Source: Bremerella sp. P1
Lineage (GTDB): Bacteria; Planctomycetota; Planctomycetia; Pirellulales; Pirellulaceae
NCBI RefSeq assembly: GCF_028748185.1
Contig: NZ_CP118164.1
Coordinates: forward strand, 5,357,814-5,421,813
Direction of reading: 5' to 3'
DNA length: 64,000 bases
Below are positions 55,667 to 64,000 of the stretch, one piece after another. A program made the translations under genes and the position numbers. The notes beneath the pieces are model-generated. The model was not told the origin of the DNA. It saw only the letters and a program-made list of their open reading frames with translations, and searched no databases. Every line of letters begins with the position of its first letter. The stretch's first letter is position 1.

Positions 55667-56082
55667 TTCTCGGCGTTCGCCATAGCTTCAATCTTCGGGG
55701 TCAGCCCGCGGCGATACTCGCGAGGCAGGTAATCCCGCTCGACAAGTTCCGGATCGTGCTGCGTCCAAGTCTCTCGCATGTTCTTACCAACCACGCTGCG
55801 CAGGACGTCGCCGTCTTTCCAGGTGGTGGTATAGGCCCCGTCGCTCCAACGCTTGCGGGGAACTTGCCAAGAGCTCTTCAGCAGACGCCATGCGGTTACA
55901 TGGAACCGGGCATCGCTTTGCGACCATTCATAGAAGATGACCTGGTCGAAGATCAAGCGGCCTTGAGAATCGTAGTAGTGGTTCACCTCGATCAGGTCGA
56001 CCTGATCCTGGACCACTGGCTTTGAGGGCGAGGCCCCCAGAATCATCCACAAGGCAGCTACCGAAAAAGTAACACCACTCAT
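55663..56082 (-). CDS. small exported hypothetical protein
   Basis: A 139-residue protein with a weak N-terminal signal (MSGVTFSVAALWMILGASP). Its body has IEVNHYYDSQGRLIFDQVIFY and RLLKSSWQVPRKRW, a beta-rich pattern. I do not recognise the family with certainty, though similar sequences are common, from memory, in planctomycetes. The ATG at 56082 has GGAGG five bases upstream. The open frame extends to 56166 without protein-like sequence. Confidence 0.72.
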   Translation of the reverse strand: MSGVTFSVAALWMILGASPSKPVVQDQVDLIEVNHYYDSQGRLIFDQVIFYEWSQSDARFHVTAWRLLKSSWQVPRKRWSDGAYTTTWKDGDVLRSVVGKNMRETWTQHDPELVERDYLPREYRRGLTPKIEAMANAEN

Positions 56083-56242
56083 ATTGGCCTCCCTAACGGT
56101 CCATCGTCTAAGGGCATTTTCGTGGCAGAGTAGGGTGTATCTATATTCGAATTTCGGATAGAGCAATGTCGATTGATCAGAAATTATGAATTCCTGGGGA
56201 AAACCACAGGAAAAACGAGCGATTGACTGCTAGCGGATGCCC

Positions 56243-57085
56243 CTATCGGCGGATGTACTGCGAGAAGTTCTCGTCATCGCGATAGCGTTCGGCAAGCTGG
56301 TTGATCTTCGACTCGGATCGCAGCTGCTCGAAGGGGACGCTCGTATCCAGGAGACCAAGCGAGTACGCATATTCGTCGCTGTAGCCTGGCAGAAGAATTC
56401 GCATGTCGTACGGGACACTCTTGGGAGCGATCTTGTTGACGTGCGAAACAATGTTCGTTGTGCAGTTGTTGGTTACCGTGTTGTAGAACTCAGGATCGGC
56501 GGCCAGTTTGTTGGCTCGCTTGATCACGTCGAGAAACAGTTCCTGGGCCTGCTCCGGTTGGGCGACCGTGCGATAAAGATAGACGTCACTCTTGTAGTAA
56601 TTGGAACTGAGATTGATGACGTCGCGCTCGTCTCCGATCACGTACATCAACTCGTACTGGTTGAAGAATCCCTTCCACGCCGAGTACTCTTCGGTCGCTT
56701 CTTTGCGGATTTCTACCGAGGAAACCAGGTACTGGCCGTCTTTCATGCCGAAGCTGAGCATAGTGTGGGCGACGCTGGGCGTATCCTTAAACGGCACCAC
56801 CACAAAGTCAACGGTTTGAATGTCGCTCAGGCGAATATCTTTGTCGTAGTACTGCACGACGTACTCATCGGCCGTGGCATAACGGCAGTTGCGAACGTTG
56901 TGAATCTTGATGTGATCACCGTTCACTTCGCTGATGGGAAGCTTGGCCTGGTCGGGCGCCCAGTTGCGATTGTTGGTAGCAACAATCGCTTTGCAGCCTG
57001 TCGAGAAGACGCCCAGGCACAGTATCCCCATAACCATCCAAAGATGGCCTCGCGCAGTTCGACGCTGCTGAATGGGCGAGTTCAC
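56243..57085 (-). CDS. DUF4105 (Lnb-type) lipoprotein
   Basis: A 280-residue lipoprotein with lipobox FSTGC (Cys31). The body matches DUF4105/Lnb N-terminal domains: FVVVPFKDTPSVAHTMLSFG, EYSAWKGFFNQYELMYVIGDE and the Cys-containing NNCTTNIVSHVNKI. The family may include membrane-associated cysteine hydrolase-like proteins, but activity is inferred. The start at GTG 57085 fits the reading frame. An ATG at 57037 is an alternative that gives a shorter signal. Confidence 0.82.
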   Translation of the reverse strand: MNSPIQQRRTARGHLWMVMGILCLGVFSTGCKAIVATNNRNWAPDQAKLPISEVNGDHIKIHNVRNCRYATADEYVVQYYDKDIRLSDIQTVDFVVVPFKDTPSVAHTMLSFGMKDGQYLVSSVEIRKEATEEYSAWKGFFNQYELMYVIGDERDVINLSSNYYKSDVYLYRTVAQPEQAQELFLDVIKRANKLAADPEFYNTVTNNCTTNIVSHVNKIAPKSVPYDMRILLPGYSDEYAYSLGLLDTSVPFEQLRSESKINQLAERYRDDENFSQYIRR

Positions 57086-57208
57086 CGGGGAATCATTGAG
57101 GGGGAATCTTGAGTACGACTTTCGCGTCGCAACTTATAGGTTCCCCGTGCTGGCAATGCAACGCCAATTGATGGCCATGCTAGCGACGGCCAAGCGAACG
57201 ATTGATGG

Positions 57209-58003
57209 CTAGATGAGCCCGAAGTGTCGACAACCGGCCAGCACGCCGCTGGTTGCCGTCTTCTCTGCCAGGTAGACGCGATCGACCTGCATGCGGCTTT
57301 CGTAATGTTGGTGCACCGTTTCCATTAGTTCGGCTGGTGCGTTTCCAACGACAATCGTGCGGTAGCCAGCGGTCATGGCGGCCAGGTCGTTGCCGGAGTC
57401 GCCTGAGAAGACGAGTTCTTTATTGTCCATCCCGGCGTGGTCGGTCCACCACTGCAGCGCATGCGCTTTGGAAACATCGGTCGGCAGAAGATCGATCAAA
57501 CCATCTCCCGTAAATGGATCGACACTACTGATCATGCTGTACGGCAATCGTCCGTGCGTTAGTCGATCCAGCACTTCATTATGGATCGTATGCAGCTTCT
57601 TGGCATCGCAGTAGAAGCTGAGTTTGAACGCTCCTTGCTTCTCTTCTTCTTGAAGCTTGAGCGACTCAAGTGACGCAAACTCTTCTCGCAGTCGTGAAGT
57701 GTCCACTTCACCGACAATGCTTTGGAGGTGATCGACATACGATTGCGCAATCTCGAACGAATCGTCCTCGGTCCGCTTGTAGATGGAAGTACCGACATCG
57801 CAAATAACCCAATCAGGCATAGGCAACGCGAAGCGTGTAATCGCGTCTTGAACCGATTCCAAGTGCCTGCCGGTGACGAAGGTGAGCGTGACGTCGTTTT
57901 CCTTTAAGGCTCTTGCAAGCTGAACCAAATCTTCTTTGTTCTCTGCGTTGTCTTTTAAAGGAATGAACGTGCCGTCCAAGTCGGTAGCGAGTACCTTGCT
58001 CAC
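57209..58003 (-). CDS. sucrose-phosphatase-type HAD hydrolase
   Basis: A 264-residue C2-cap HAD phosphatase. Motif I is DLDGT (8-12) with Asp8 and Asp10, the TGRHLESV stretch near 44-51 matches sucrose-phosphatase, and GDSGND at about 199-204 is motif IV. Its presence beside a sucrose-phosphate synthase supports removal of phosphate from sucrose-6-phosphate. Other sugar-phosphate substrates remain possible. The start is GTG at 58003 with AAGGG upstream. It is divergent from the PfkB gene across 98 bp. Confidence 0.87.
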   Translation of the reverse strand: MSKVLATDLDGTFIPLKDNAENKEDLVQLARALKENDVTLTFVTGRHLESVQDAITRFALPMPDWVICDVGTSIYKRTEDDSFEIAQSYVDHLQSIVGEVDTSRLREEFASLESLKLQEEEKQGAFKLSFYCDAKKLHTIHNEVLDRLTHGRLPYSMISSVDPFTGDGLIDLLPTDVSKAHALQWWTDHAGMDNKELVFSGDSGNDLAAMTAGYRTIVVGNAPAELMETVHQHYESRMQVDRVYLAEKTATSGVLAGCRHFGLI

Positions 58004-58101
58004 GTGATGAACCCTTGTGCGATTTGAGTTTGTGACCGGAGAATGCTAAAACAATGTTACTCAATTACTAAACGATCCGTCTAACCGATCGATATAGATA
58101 C

Positions 58102-58998
58102 GTGACAGATTCGACCGCAAGTCGCTCGCCATTGATTCTTGGGGAAGTGCTTTTCGATCACTTCCCGGATGGCCGCCAGGTTCTCGGCGGCGCTCCTTTT
58201 AATGTTGCCTGGAATGTCCATGGCATGGGCTTCAGTCCCTGCATGGTTTCGGCAATCGGTAACGATGACCCCGGGCAGCAGGTCCTTCAGGCAATGCAGA
58301 ACTGGGGTATGTCGGCCGACCAAATTCAAACGGTCGAAGACAAGCCAACTGGTGCTGTGGAAGTTACTTTGAAGGGAAGTGAGCCGGTCTTCGACATTTT
58401 GAAAGATCGGGCCTGGGACTACATCCAGCCCCCGGCGATCGAAGACTATTCCAAGTATTCGTATCTGTATTACGGAAGTCTCGCGTATCGCAGCGAACAA
58501 ACCGCCGCGACCATTCGCCAGATCATCGATCAAAGCAAGTTACCGCGCTTTGTCGATTTGAATGTCCGACCGCCATGGTTCGATATGTCGTGGGTGAGCG
58601 AACTGGTCGATGGAGCGGATTGGCTGAAATTGAACCATGACGAACTCCATCGACTCACTCAGATGCCCTGCGACACACGGGATGACGTTCGAAAAGCAGT
58701 TGATAAGTTCCGTACGGCGCACAAAGTCGCCAATTTCTGTATCACATCTGGCTCGAAGGGTGCTTTTCTTGCCATAAGCGATGGCAATGGCATCGAAGTT
58801 GCAGTCACACAACCCAATCCTCTCGTCGACACGGTCGGCGCTGGGGATGGATTCGCGTCAGTCCTTCTCGCCGGATTGATATCGGGCCGCCCACTGCGAC
58901 AGGTTGGCGATGCGGCGTCCCGATTCGCAGGGAAAGTATGCGAGAACCATGGGGCAACTTGCCAAGACAAGTCGTTCTATGAAAACGTCTTCAGTTAA
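58102..58998 (+). CDS. PfkB-family sugar kinase, probable fructokinase
   Basis: A 298-residue kinase with the N-terminal [15 protein letters not shown] (PfkB signature 1) and C-terminal [17 protein letters not shown] (signature 2, catalytic base Asp249). The substrate is inferred from the neighbourhood: amylosucrase releases fructose and sucrose-phosphate synthase needs fructose-6-phosphate. Ribose or other ketose kinases share this fold. The start is GTG at 58102. It is divergent from the phosphatase gene and lies 59 bp before the sucrose-phosphate synthase gene, so it is likely part of that operon. Confidence 0.9.
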   Translation: MTDSTASRSPLILGEVLFDHFPDGRQVLGGAPFNVAWNVHGMGFSPCMVSAIGNDDPGQQVLQAMQNWGMSADQIQTVEDKPTGAVEVTLKGSEPVFDILKDRAWDYIQPPAIEDYSKYSYLYYGSLAYRSEQTAATIRQIIDQSKLPRFVDLNVRPPWFDMSWVSELVDGADWLKLNHDELHRLTQMPCDTRDDVRKAVDKFRTAHKVANFCITSGSKGAFLAISDGNGIEVAVTQPNPLVDTVGAGDGFASVLLAGLISGRPLRQVGDAASRFAGKVCENHGATCQDKSFYENVFS

Positions 58999-59057
58999 GG
59001 AGCGTTGCCGACACCCTAGGCTTTCCCAACACCAACAACCTCAAAGAATTACTCTCC

Positions 59058-61190
59058 ATGAAGATCGCTCTGATAAGCTTACATGGCTTAATCCGCGCTA
59101 AAGATGCCGAACTCGGTCGCGACGCGGATACGGGCGGCCAGGTCAAGTATGTCCTGGAATTGGCCGCGGAACTGGCCAAGCAGCCCGGTGTTACTGAAGT
59201 TGAACTTCTCACACGGCAAATTATCGACGACCGCGTTTCTGACGATTACGCCCAAGTCGAAGAACCGATTTGCGAGAACGCGAAGATCGTTCGTATCCCG
59301 TTCGGTCCGAAACGATACATCCGCAAAGAATCGCTTTGGCCTTATATCGAGTTCTTTGTCGATCAAACGCTCGCTCACTTTCGCCGAGCCGGTTTGCCAG
59401 ACCTCATTCACGGTCACTATGCCGATGCGGGGCTAGCCGGAGCACAGCTTGCCCGGTTGCTGCACATCCCGTTCGTTTTCACTGGGCACTCGCTCGGTCG
59501 CGTCAAGCAGGAACGGTTGGTAGCCAAGGGGAAGTCGCAAGAAGACCTCGAACGCCGCTATAAGCTCGCGCAGCGAATCGAAGCGGAAGAAGTCGCTTTG
59601 GAAACGGCTTCGATGGTGGTGGCCAGTACCAACCAGGAAGTCGAACTGCAGTACGAGAAGTACGAGAACTATCAGCCGGATCGGATGGAGGTCATCCCTC
59701 CCGGCGTAAATCTTCAATCATTCGCGCCGCCATCCTCAAAAGACGACGAGTACCCGATCGGCCCGCAGATCGAACGTTTTCTGCGAGATCCAAGCAAGCC
59801 GCCGCTGATCGCGATGGCACGTCCTGACGAGCGAAAGAACTTGGAAATGCTCGTCCGTGTTTACGGCCAGAGCGAGCGTTTGCAGGAGCTTTCGAACCTG
59901 GTACTGATCATGGGCACGCGTGAGAACCTGAAGGATCTCGCTCCGGCTCAACGCCGCATCGTCGAGCAAATCCTGGGGCGAATCGACGATTACGACCTAT
60001 ACGGTTCGGTCTCGTACCCCAAGATGCACACACCTAGCGACGTGCCGGATATCTATCGTTGGTGTACCCAGCGGCGCGGTGTCTTCGTCAACCCGGCGCT
60101 CACCGAGCCGTTCGGTTTGACGCTGCTCGAAGCAGCCGCCGCAGGTTTGCCGATTGTTGCGACCAACGATGGTGGGCCAAGAGATATCGTGGCGAATTGT
60201 CACAACGGTTTGCTCGTCGATCCACTTGATCCTGAAGCAATCGAGAAGTCGCTGCTGCGGATGCTGACCGAGCCCAAGCAGTGGGATGACTGGTCTGAAA
60301 AGGGGATGGCGGGTGCCAAGAAGCACTACTCGTGGGCCAACCATGCCAAGCGGTATTGGCGCGACATCAACGATATTCTCGACCACTCGGCCGAGCCCGT
60401 GCTGGCGCGTAATACCAAAGTTCGGCGGATGCCTAACTTCGATCGCCTGGTCATTACCGACCTGGACAACACGCTGACCGGTGACGAAGGGGCGCTTCGC
60501 GAATTGCTCGATACGATTCGCGAGCATGACTACATCGGCTTCGGCATCTCGACCGGGCGACGTCTCGACAGTGCGATGGAATTGATCGAAGAGATGAACC
60601 TGCCCCGTCCTGACTTGATTTGCGCCGGTGTCGGTACGGAACTTTACTATGGTGAAAACCTCACCGCCGACCGGACTTGGCGCAAGCAGATCGGTCTGCA
60701 CTGGACACCTGACGCAATACGTGCTCTGTTTGAGGGCGTGGATGGAATCTATGTGCAGAAGGACTTCCAGCAGTCTGAATTTAAAATCAGCTTCGACGTC
60801 GACACGAAAGTCGCTCCGAGTATCCCTCAGATCAAACGAATGTTGCGAGAAGCGGGGATTCGTGCCCGCGTGGTTTTCTCGCGAAACATGTATCTAGACA
60901 TCCTGCCCAATCGTGGGGGACCTGGCGTCGCTGTGCGGCATGTCCTCTATAAATGGGGCTTTTCGCCGGAAAAAGTGCTGGTGGCCGGCGATAGCGGCAA
61001 CGACGAGGGAATGCTCAAGGGGCGTACGCTTGGAGTGGTTGTAGGGAATTATAGCCCTGAACTCGAGAAGCTACGGGACTGGCCGCGGATCTATTTCGCG
61101 GAAGGCCATCATGCACGAGGTATCCTGGAGGGAATTAACTACTATCAGTTTCTAGACAACATCACGATACCCAATGATCGTCACGAGTAG
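59058..61190 (+). CDS. sucrose-phosphate synthase with C-terminal HAD domain
   Basis: A bidomain enzyme of 710 residues. The glycosyltransferase family 4 part (about 1-450) makes sucrose-6-phosphate from UDP-glucose and fructose-6-phosphate. It carries [13 protein letters not shown] (19-31), [19 protein letters not shown] and [16 protein letters not shown]. The HAD domain (about 460-705) retains DLDNT at about 467 and GDSGND at about 642-647, so it may be catalytically active. Some cyanobacterial SPS proteins have a degraded HAD. The separate phosphatase at 57209-58003 would then be redundant or specialised. It overlaps the amylosucrase gene by 17 bp. Confidence 0.95.
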   Translation: MKIALISLHGLIRAKDAELGRDADTGGQVKYVLELAAELAKQPGVTEVELLTRQIIDDRVSDDYAQVEEPICENAKIVRIPFGPKRYIRKESLWPYIEFFVDQTLAHFRRAGLPDLIHGHYADAGLAGAQLARLLHIPFVFTGHSLGRVKQERLVAKGKSQEDLERRYKLAQRIEAEEVALETASMVVASTNQEVELQYEKYENYQPDRMEVIPPGVNLQSFAPPSSKDDEYPIGPQIERFLRDPSKPPLIAMARPDERKNLEMLVRVYGQSERLQELSNLVLIMGTRENLKDLAPAQRRIVEQILGRIDDYDLYGSVSYPKMHTPSDVPDIYRWCTQRRGVFVNPALTEPFGLTLLEAAAAGLPIVATNDGGPRDIVANCHNGLLVDPLDPEAIEKSLLRMLTEPKQWDDWSEKGMAGAKKHYSWANHAKRYWRDINDILDHSAEPVLARNTKVRRMPNFDRLVITDLDNTLTGDEGALRELLDTIREHDYIGFGISTGRRLDSAMELIEEMNLPRPDLICAGVGTELYYGENLTADRTWRKQIGLHWTPDAIRALFEGVDGIYVQKDFQQSEFKISFDVDTKVAPSIPQIKRMLREAGIRARVVFSRNMYLDILPNRGGPGVAVRHVLYKWGFSPEKVLVAGDSGNDEGMLKGRTLGVVVGNYSPELEKLRDWPRIYFAEGHHARGILEGINYYQFLDNITIPNDRHE

Positions 61191-63156
61191 GAATGGACAG
61201 CCTGACCACCTGCAGACTGAGGCAGAGATTTCGCTCAAGCGACTTCTGCCGCGTTTGGAGGCATTTTGGTCAGAGGAAGACGTTGCCAGCGGTCTAGCGC
61301 GTGAATTCACACAGCGTTTAGTCGCTCAATGGCCGCGGTTGTTTCGCCTGCTCTTCACGCTGTATCACAAGCGATATGACTTCTTCTACCACCTGGAAGA
61401 AATCATGTTTACGGCGGCACGCGGTTGGAAGCAACGTAGTCCTGAGCTGCGCGAACAAGACGACCACCGCTCCAACGATCCGACCTGGTTTCAGTCAGAA
61501 CACATGGTGGGTGGTGCGCTCTATGTCGATCTCTTTTCCGAGAATCTCAGCAAGCTTCGCGAGTGCATTCCGTACTTTAAAGACCTCGGCCTGACCTACG
61601 TTCACTTGATGCCGCTGTTTGCGGTTCGTCCTGGCGACAACGACGGTGGCTATGCGATCAGCAACTACCGTAGTGTCGATCCGCGTTTGGGCACGATTGA
61701 TGATCTGCGTCAACTGGCCGACGAGTTCCGCGAAGCAGGCGTTTGTCTTTGTCTCGACTTTGTCTTCAATCACACGTCAGACGATCACTACTGGGCCCAG
61801 CACGCCCAGGCTGGCGATATCGAGTATCAGCAGTATTACTACTGCTTTCCCGACCGGACCGTTCCCGATCAATATGAACGCACCCTGCGAGAGATCTTCC
61901 CGACCGTTCGACGTGGCAACTTCACCTGGCATGACGGGATGCAGCGCTGGGTCTGGACGACGTTCAACAGCTTTCAGTGGGACCTGAACTACGGTAACCC
62001 GGCGGTCTTTCGGGCAATGCTTGAAGAGATGCTCTTCATTGCCAACACCGGCGTCGACATCCTTCGGCTGGATGCCGTGGCGTTCATTTGGAAGCAAATG
62101 GGCACCAATTGCGAGAACCGTCCTGAAGCTCACTTGTTGATTCAGGCCTTCAATTGCCTGGCAGGGATTGCGGCACCAGGGCTGGTCTTTAAGTCCGAAG
62201 CCATCGTTCATCCGGACGAAGTGGTGAAGTATATCGGAGTGGAAGAGTGTCAAATCTCCTACAACCCGACGCTCATGGCTTTGTTGTGGGAATCGCTGGC
62301 CACGCGTAGCACGCGTCTGCTGAAGAAGTCGTTGAGCCACCGTCATCGATTACCGCATGGAACATCGTGGGTGAACTACCTGCGCTGTCACGACGATATC
62401 GGCTGGACCTTCGACGATGAAGACGCGGCTCAGTTGGGCATCAATGGCTACGACCATCGACAATTCTTGAACAACTTTTACACCGGACAATTCCCTGGAT
62501 CATTTGCCCGCGGCGTTCCGTTTCAGCACAACCCAACTACCGGCGACATGCGGATTTCGGGAACGTTGGCATCACTGGCCGGCCTCGAGCAAGCCATCGA
62601 GTTCCACGATCCTAAATTGATCGAAATGTCGGTCCGGCGCATGTGCCTGCTGTATGGCATCACGCTGAGCATCGGGGGCATTCCGCTTCTGTATCTCGGC
62701 GAAGAGTGGGGCATGCTCAACGATTACGATTTCGTGCAGGACCCGGCGAAAGCCGGAGACACACGCTGGATCCATCGCCCCAAGATGAAGTGGGAATACC
62801 TGCAAAACTTCCATCAGGAAGTCGAGGATCAGAACGGGTCGATTCGCGGAAAGATCTTCCGTTCGATCCAGAGATTGATCTCGCTGAGGAAGAACCTGCC
62901 GTCGCTGGCCGGGCAGCAGATGGAGCTGATCCCGGTCGATAATCCCCACGTGCTGGGCTTCGTCAGGCACTTTGAGGGAAATCGTATCTTGATCCTGGCT
63001 AATTTCACGGAAGAAGAGCAGCACGTCCCCGCCAACAACGTCCGCACGGGGGGGCTCGGACGCTTCTTCCAGGATCTGATCAGCGAGCAGGAAATTGCGA
63101 CGCATGAAGATCTCGTGATGCAGCCGTACGGTCTCTTGTGGCTGGAACGAATCTAG
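61174..63156 (+). CDS. amylosucrase (GH13_4)
   Basis: It transfers glucose from sucrose onto an alpha-1,4-glucan and frees fructose, or hydrolyses sucrose. The 660-residue product has an N-terminal helical domain (1-95). The barrel has nucleophile Asp300 (RLDAVAF), acid/base Glu342 (KSEAIVHP) and third acid Asp407 (HDDIGWTF), and TRWIHRP near the active-site pocket. Closeness of these blocks to amylosucrase is strong, though sucrose hydrolases and sucrose phosphorylases share part of them. The start overlaps the end of the SPS gene by 17 bp, so the two are translated as a unit. Confidence 0.94.
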   Translation: MIVTSRNGQPDHLQTEAEISLKRLLPRLEAFWSEEDVASGLAREFTQRLVAQWPRLFRLLFTLYHKRYDFFYHLEEIMFTAARGWKQRSPELREQDDHRSNDPTWFQSEHMVGGALYVDLFSENLSKLRECIPYFKDLGLTYVHLMPLFAVRPGDNDGGYAISNYRSVDPRLGTIDDLRQLADEFREAGVCLCLDFVFNHTSDDHYWAQHAQAGDIEYQQYYYCFPDRTVPDQYERTLREIFPTVRRGNFTWHDGMQRWVWTTFNSFQWDLNYGNPAVFRAMLEEMLFIANTGVDILRLDAVAFIWKQMGTNCENRPEAHLLIQAFNCLAGIAAPGLVFKSEAIVHPDEVVKYIGVEECQISYNPTLMALLWESLATRSTRLLKKSLSHRHRLPHGTSWVNYLRCHDDIGWTFDDEDAAQLGINGYDHRQFLNNFYTGQFPGSFARGVPFQHNPTTGDMRISGTLASLAGLEQAIEFHDPKLIEMSVRRMCLLYGITLSIGGIPLLYLGEEWGMLNDYDFVQDPAKAGDTRWIHRPKMKWEYLQNFHQEVEDQNGSIRGKIFRSIQRLISLRKNLPSLAGQQMELIPVDNPHVLGFVRHFEGNRILILANFTEEEQHVPANNVRTGGLGRFFQDLISEQEIATHEDLVMQPYGLLWLERI

Positions 63157-63425
63157 GGCCAAAATCTGGGGGATTTGGCTCAGAATTAGGCCCTATGTGC
63201 ACAAATTTTTAGCACCTCCGGCCGAAACCTTTGCTAAGTGGTAGGTTTCTAGCAATGATCGGTAATTGGCGCGTCATTTGCGTTTCAGTACGAATGGATC
63301 GTGCCGATTAAAACGCCGGTGGCTGATTTTCGTGCGTTGTTCCCGTAATTACCGTTTGCGGGCCGGATGTTGGCCCAAACGGTTTGGCATTTCTCTCCCG
63401 CGATTCGACAATCTTTGAGGCTTCT

Positions 63426-64000
63426 ATGGCGATTCTGACGGCCCTTCATCATTCGACCAAGTACAAGTACGATCGCAAGATCGGCGTCGGGGCTCAGACT
63501 ATTCGTTTGCGTCCGGCACCACACTGCCGCACGCCCATCCACAGTTATTCCCTGCGAATCAATCCAAAACCGCACTTCCTGAACTGGCAGCAGGACCCAC
63601 ACGGTAACTTCGCCGCTCGCGTTGTCTTCCCGGAACCGGTTGACCACTTCCAGGTCGATGTCGATCTGATTGCCGAAATGACGGTGATCAACCCGTTCGA
63701 CTTCTTCCTCGAACCGGATGCGGAAGACTTTCCGATCATCTACAAGGAACCGCTCAAGACCGACCTAGCGCCTTTCCTGGAACAGGAACCGCATGGTCCG
63801 CTGCTGACCGAATACCTGAAGGGTGTCGATGTTACCCCACGGCGCATCGTCGACTTCCTGGTCGATATCAACCAGCGATTGCAGAATGACATCGCTTACA
63901 CGGTGCGTATGGAGCACGGCGTCCAGAGCCCGGAAGAGACTCTTGAAAAGCGTCTCGGGTCGTGTCGTGACTCGGCCTGGCTGTTGGTGCAAATGCTGCG
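63426..64000 (+). CDS. transglutaminase-family protein, truncated by the window edge
   Basis: The open frame from ATG 63426 runs to the edge without a stop, giving 191 residues. [34 protein letters not shown] and [17 protein letters not shown] are the bacterial transglutaminase-like N-terminal domain. [14 protein letters not shown] then carries the catalytic Cys of the transglutaminase core. These proteins are large cysteine-dependent proteases or amidotransferases of unknown substrate. The rest (His, Asp) is outside. It has 269 bp of intergenic DNA upstream, in which I find no convincing promoter. Confidence 0.88.
   Translation, partial: MAILTALHHSTKYKYDRKIGVGAQTIRLRPAPHCRTPIHSYSLRINPKPHFLNWQQDPHGNFAARVVFPEPVDHFQVDVDLIAEMTVINPFDFFLEPDAEDFPIIYKEPLKTDLAPFLEQEPHGPLLTEYLKGVDVTPRRIVDFLVDINQRLQNDIAYTVRMEHGVQSPEETLEKRLGSCRDSAWLLVQML

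Noticed and set aside
59997-60701. 234-codon minus-strand open frame opposite sucrose-phosphate synthase
   Set aside because: Antisense to a conserved enzyme, with no ribosome-binding site.
63157-63425. Possible promoter TTGGCG with TACGAA before the transglutaminase gene
   Set aside because: Too weak a match to a housekeeping promoter to report.

Overview
The window looks like chromosomal DNA from a planctomycete of the Pirellulales (Blastopirellula/Bremerella/Rhodopirellula-like). This is inferred from gene families, not from any rRNA. The clues are very long secretins with many repeated N-domains, PilM/PilN-type fusions, EF-hand and Gly/Pro/Arg-rich secreted proteins, a DUF1570 protein, a GGQ release-factor-like protein and a sucrose-synthesis cluster. 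Coding density is high. I see no rRNA, tRNA, CRISPR array, insertion sequence, integrase or phage gene.

Region 1 (1-15972, mostly minus strand) is a complete type II secretion-like operon read from high to low coordinates: gspE, gspF, gspG, gspH, gspI, gspJ, gspK, a PilM/GspL-PilN fusion, a PilO/GspM-Ig-GspC/PilP fusion, a giant secretin gspD and a lipoprotein. No prepilin peptidase is present. A small secreted BON-like gene at the left edge runs head-on into the lipoprotein gene, and the two overlap by 158 bp.

Region 2 (16239-30684) holds envelope and signalling genes: a Spy-like periplasmic protein divergent from a seven-EF-hand protein, a pentapeptide-repeat protein, a receiver-HATPase protein followed by a multidomain hybrid histidine kinase, a 1128-residue protein built of secretin N-domains but without a secretin barrel, a DUF1570 metalloprotease-like protein, an FKBP isomerase with a clear terminator, a small secreted protein and a PAP2 phosphatase.

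Region 3 (30841-42975) has an ArnT-like glycosyltransferase and then a second, shorter pseudopilus/type IV pilus-like operon on the plus strand: response regulator, PilB, PilC, five pilin-like proteins, a PilM-PilN fusion, PilO and a secretin. A PilP-like lipoprotein lies on the opposite strand, and its stop codon shares the tetranucleotide CTAG with that of the secretin gene. Two machines of this class and an orphan secretin-N protein therefore lie within about 40 kb.

Region 4 (43111-57085) contains an ABC exporter with a large membrane partner, a minimal zincin, glutamine-dependent NAD synthetase, a large secreted protein I do not recognise, a release-factor-like protein, a short-chain dehydrogenase, a DUF309 protein and two envelope proteins.

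Region 5 (57209-64000) is a sucrose module: sucrose-phosphatase, a divergent PfkB sugar kinase, sucrose-phosphate synthase with a C-terminal HAD domain, and amylosucrase. A transglutaminase-family gene cut by the window edge follows. Together these enzymes could make sucrose, convert it to alpha-glucan and recycle the released fructose.
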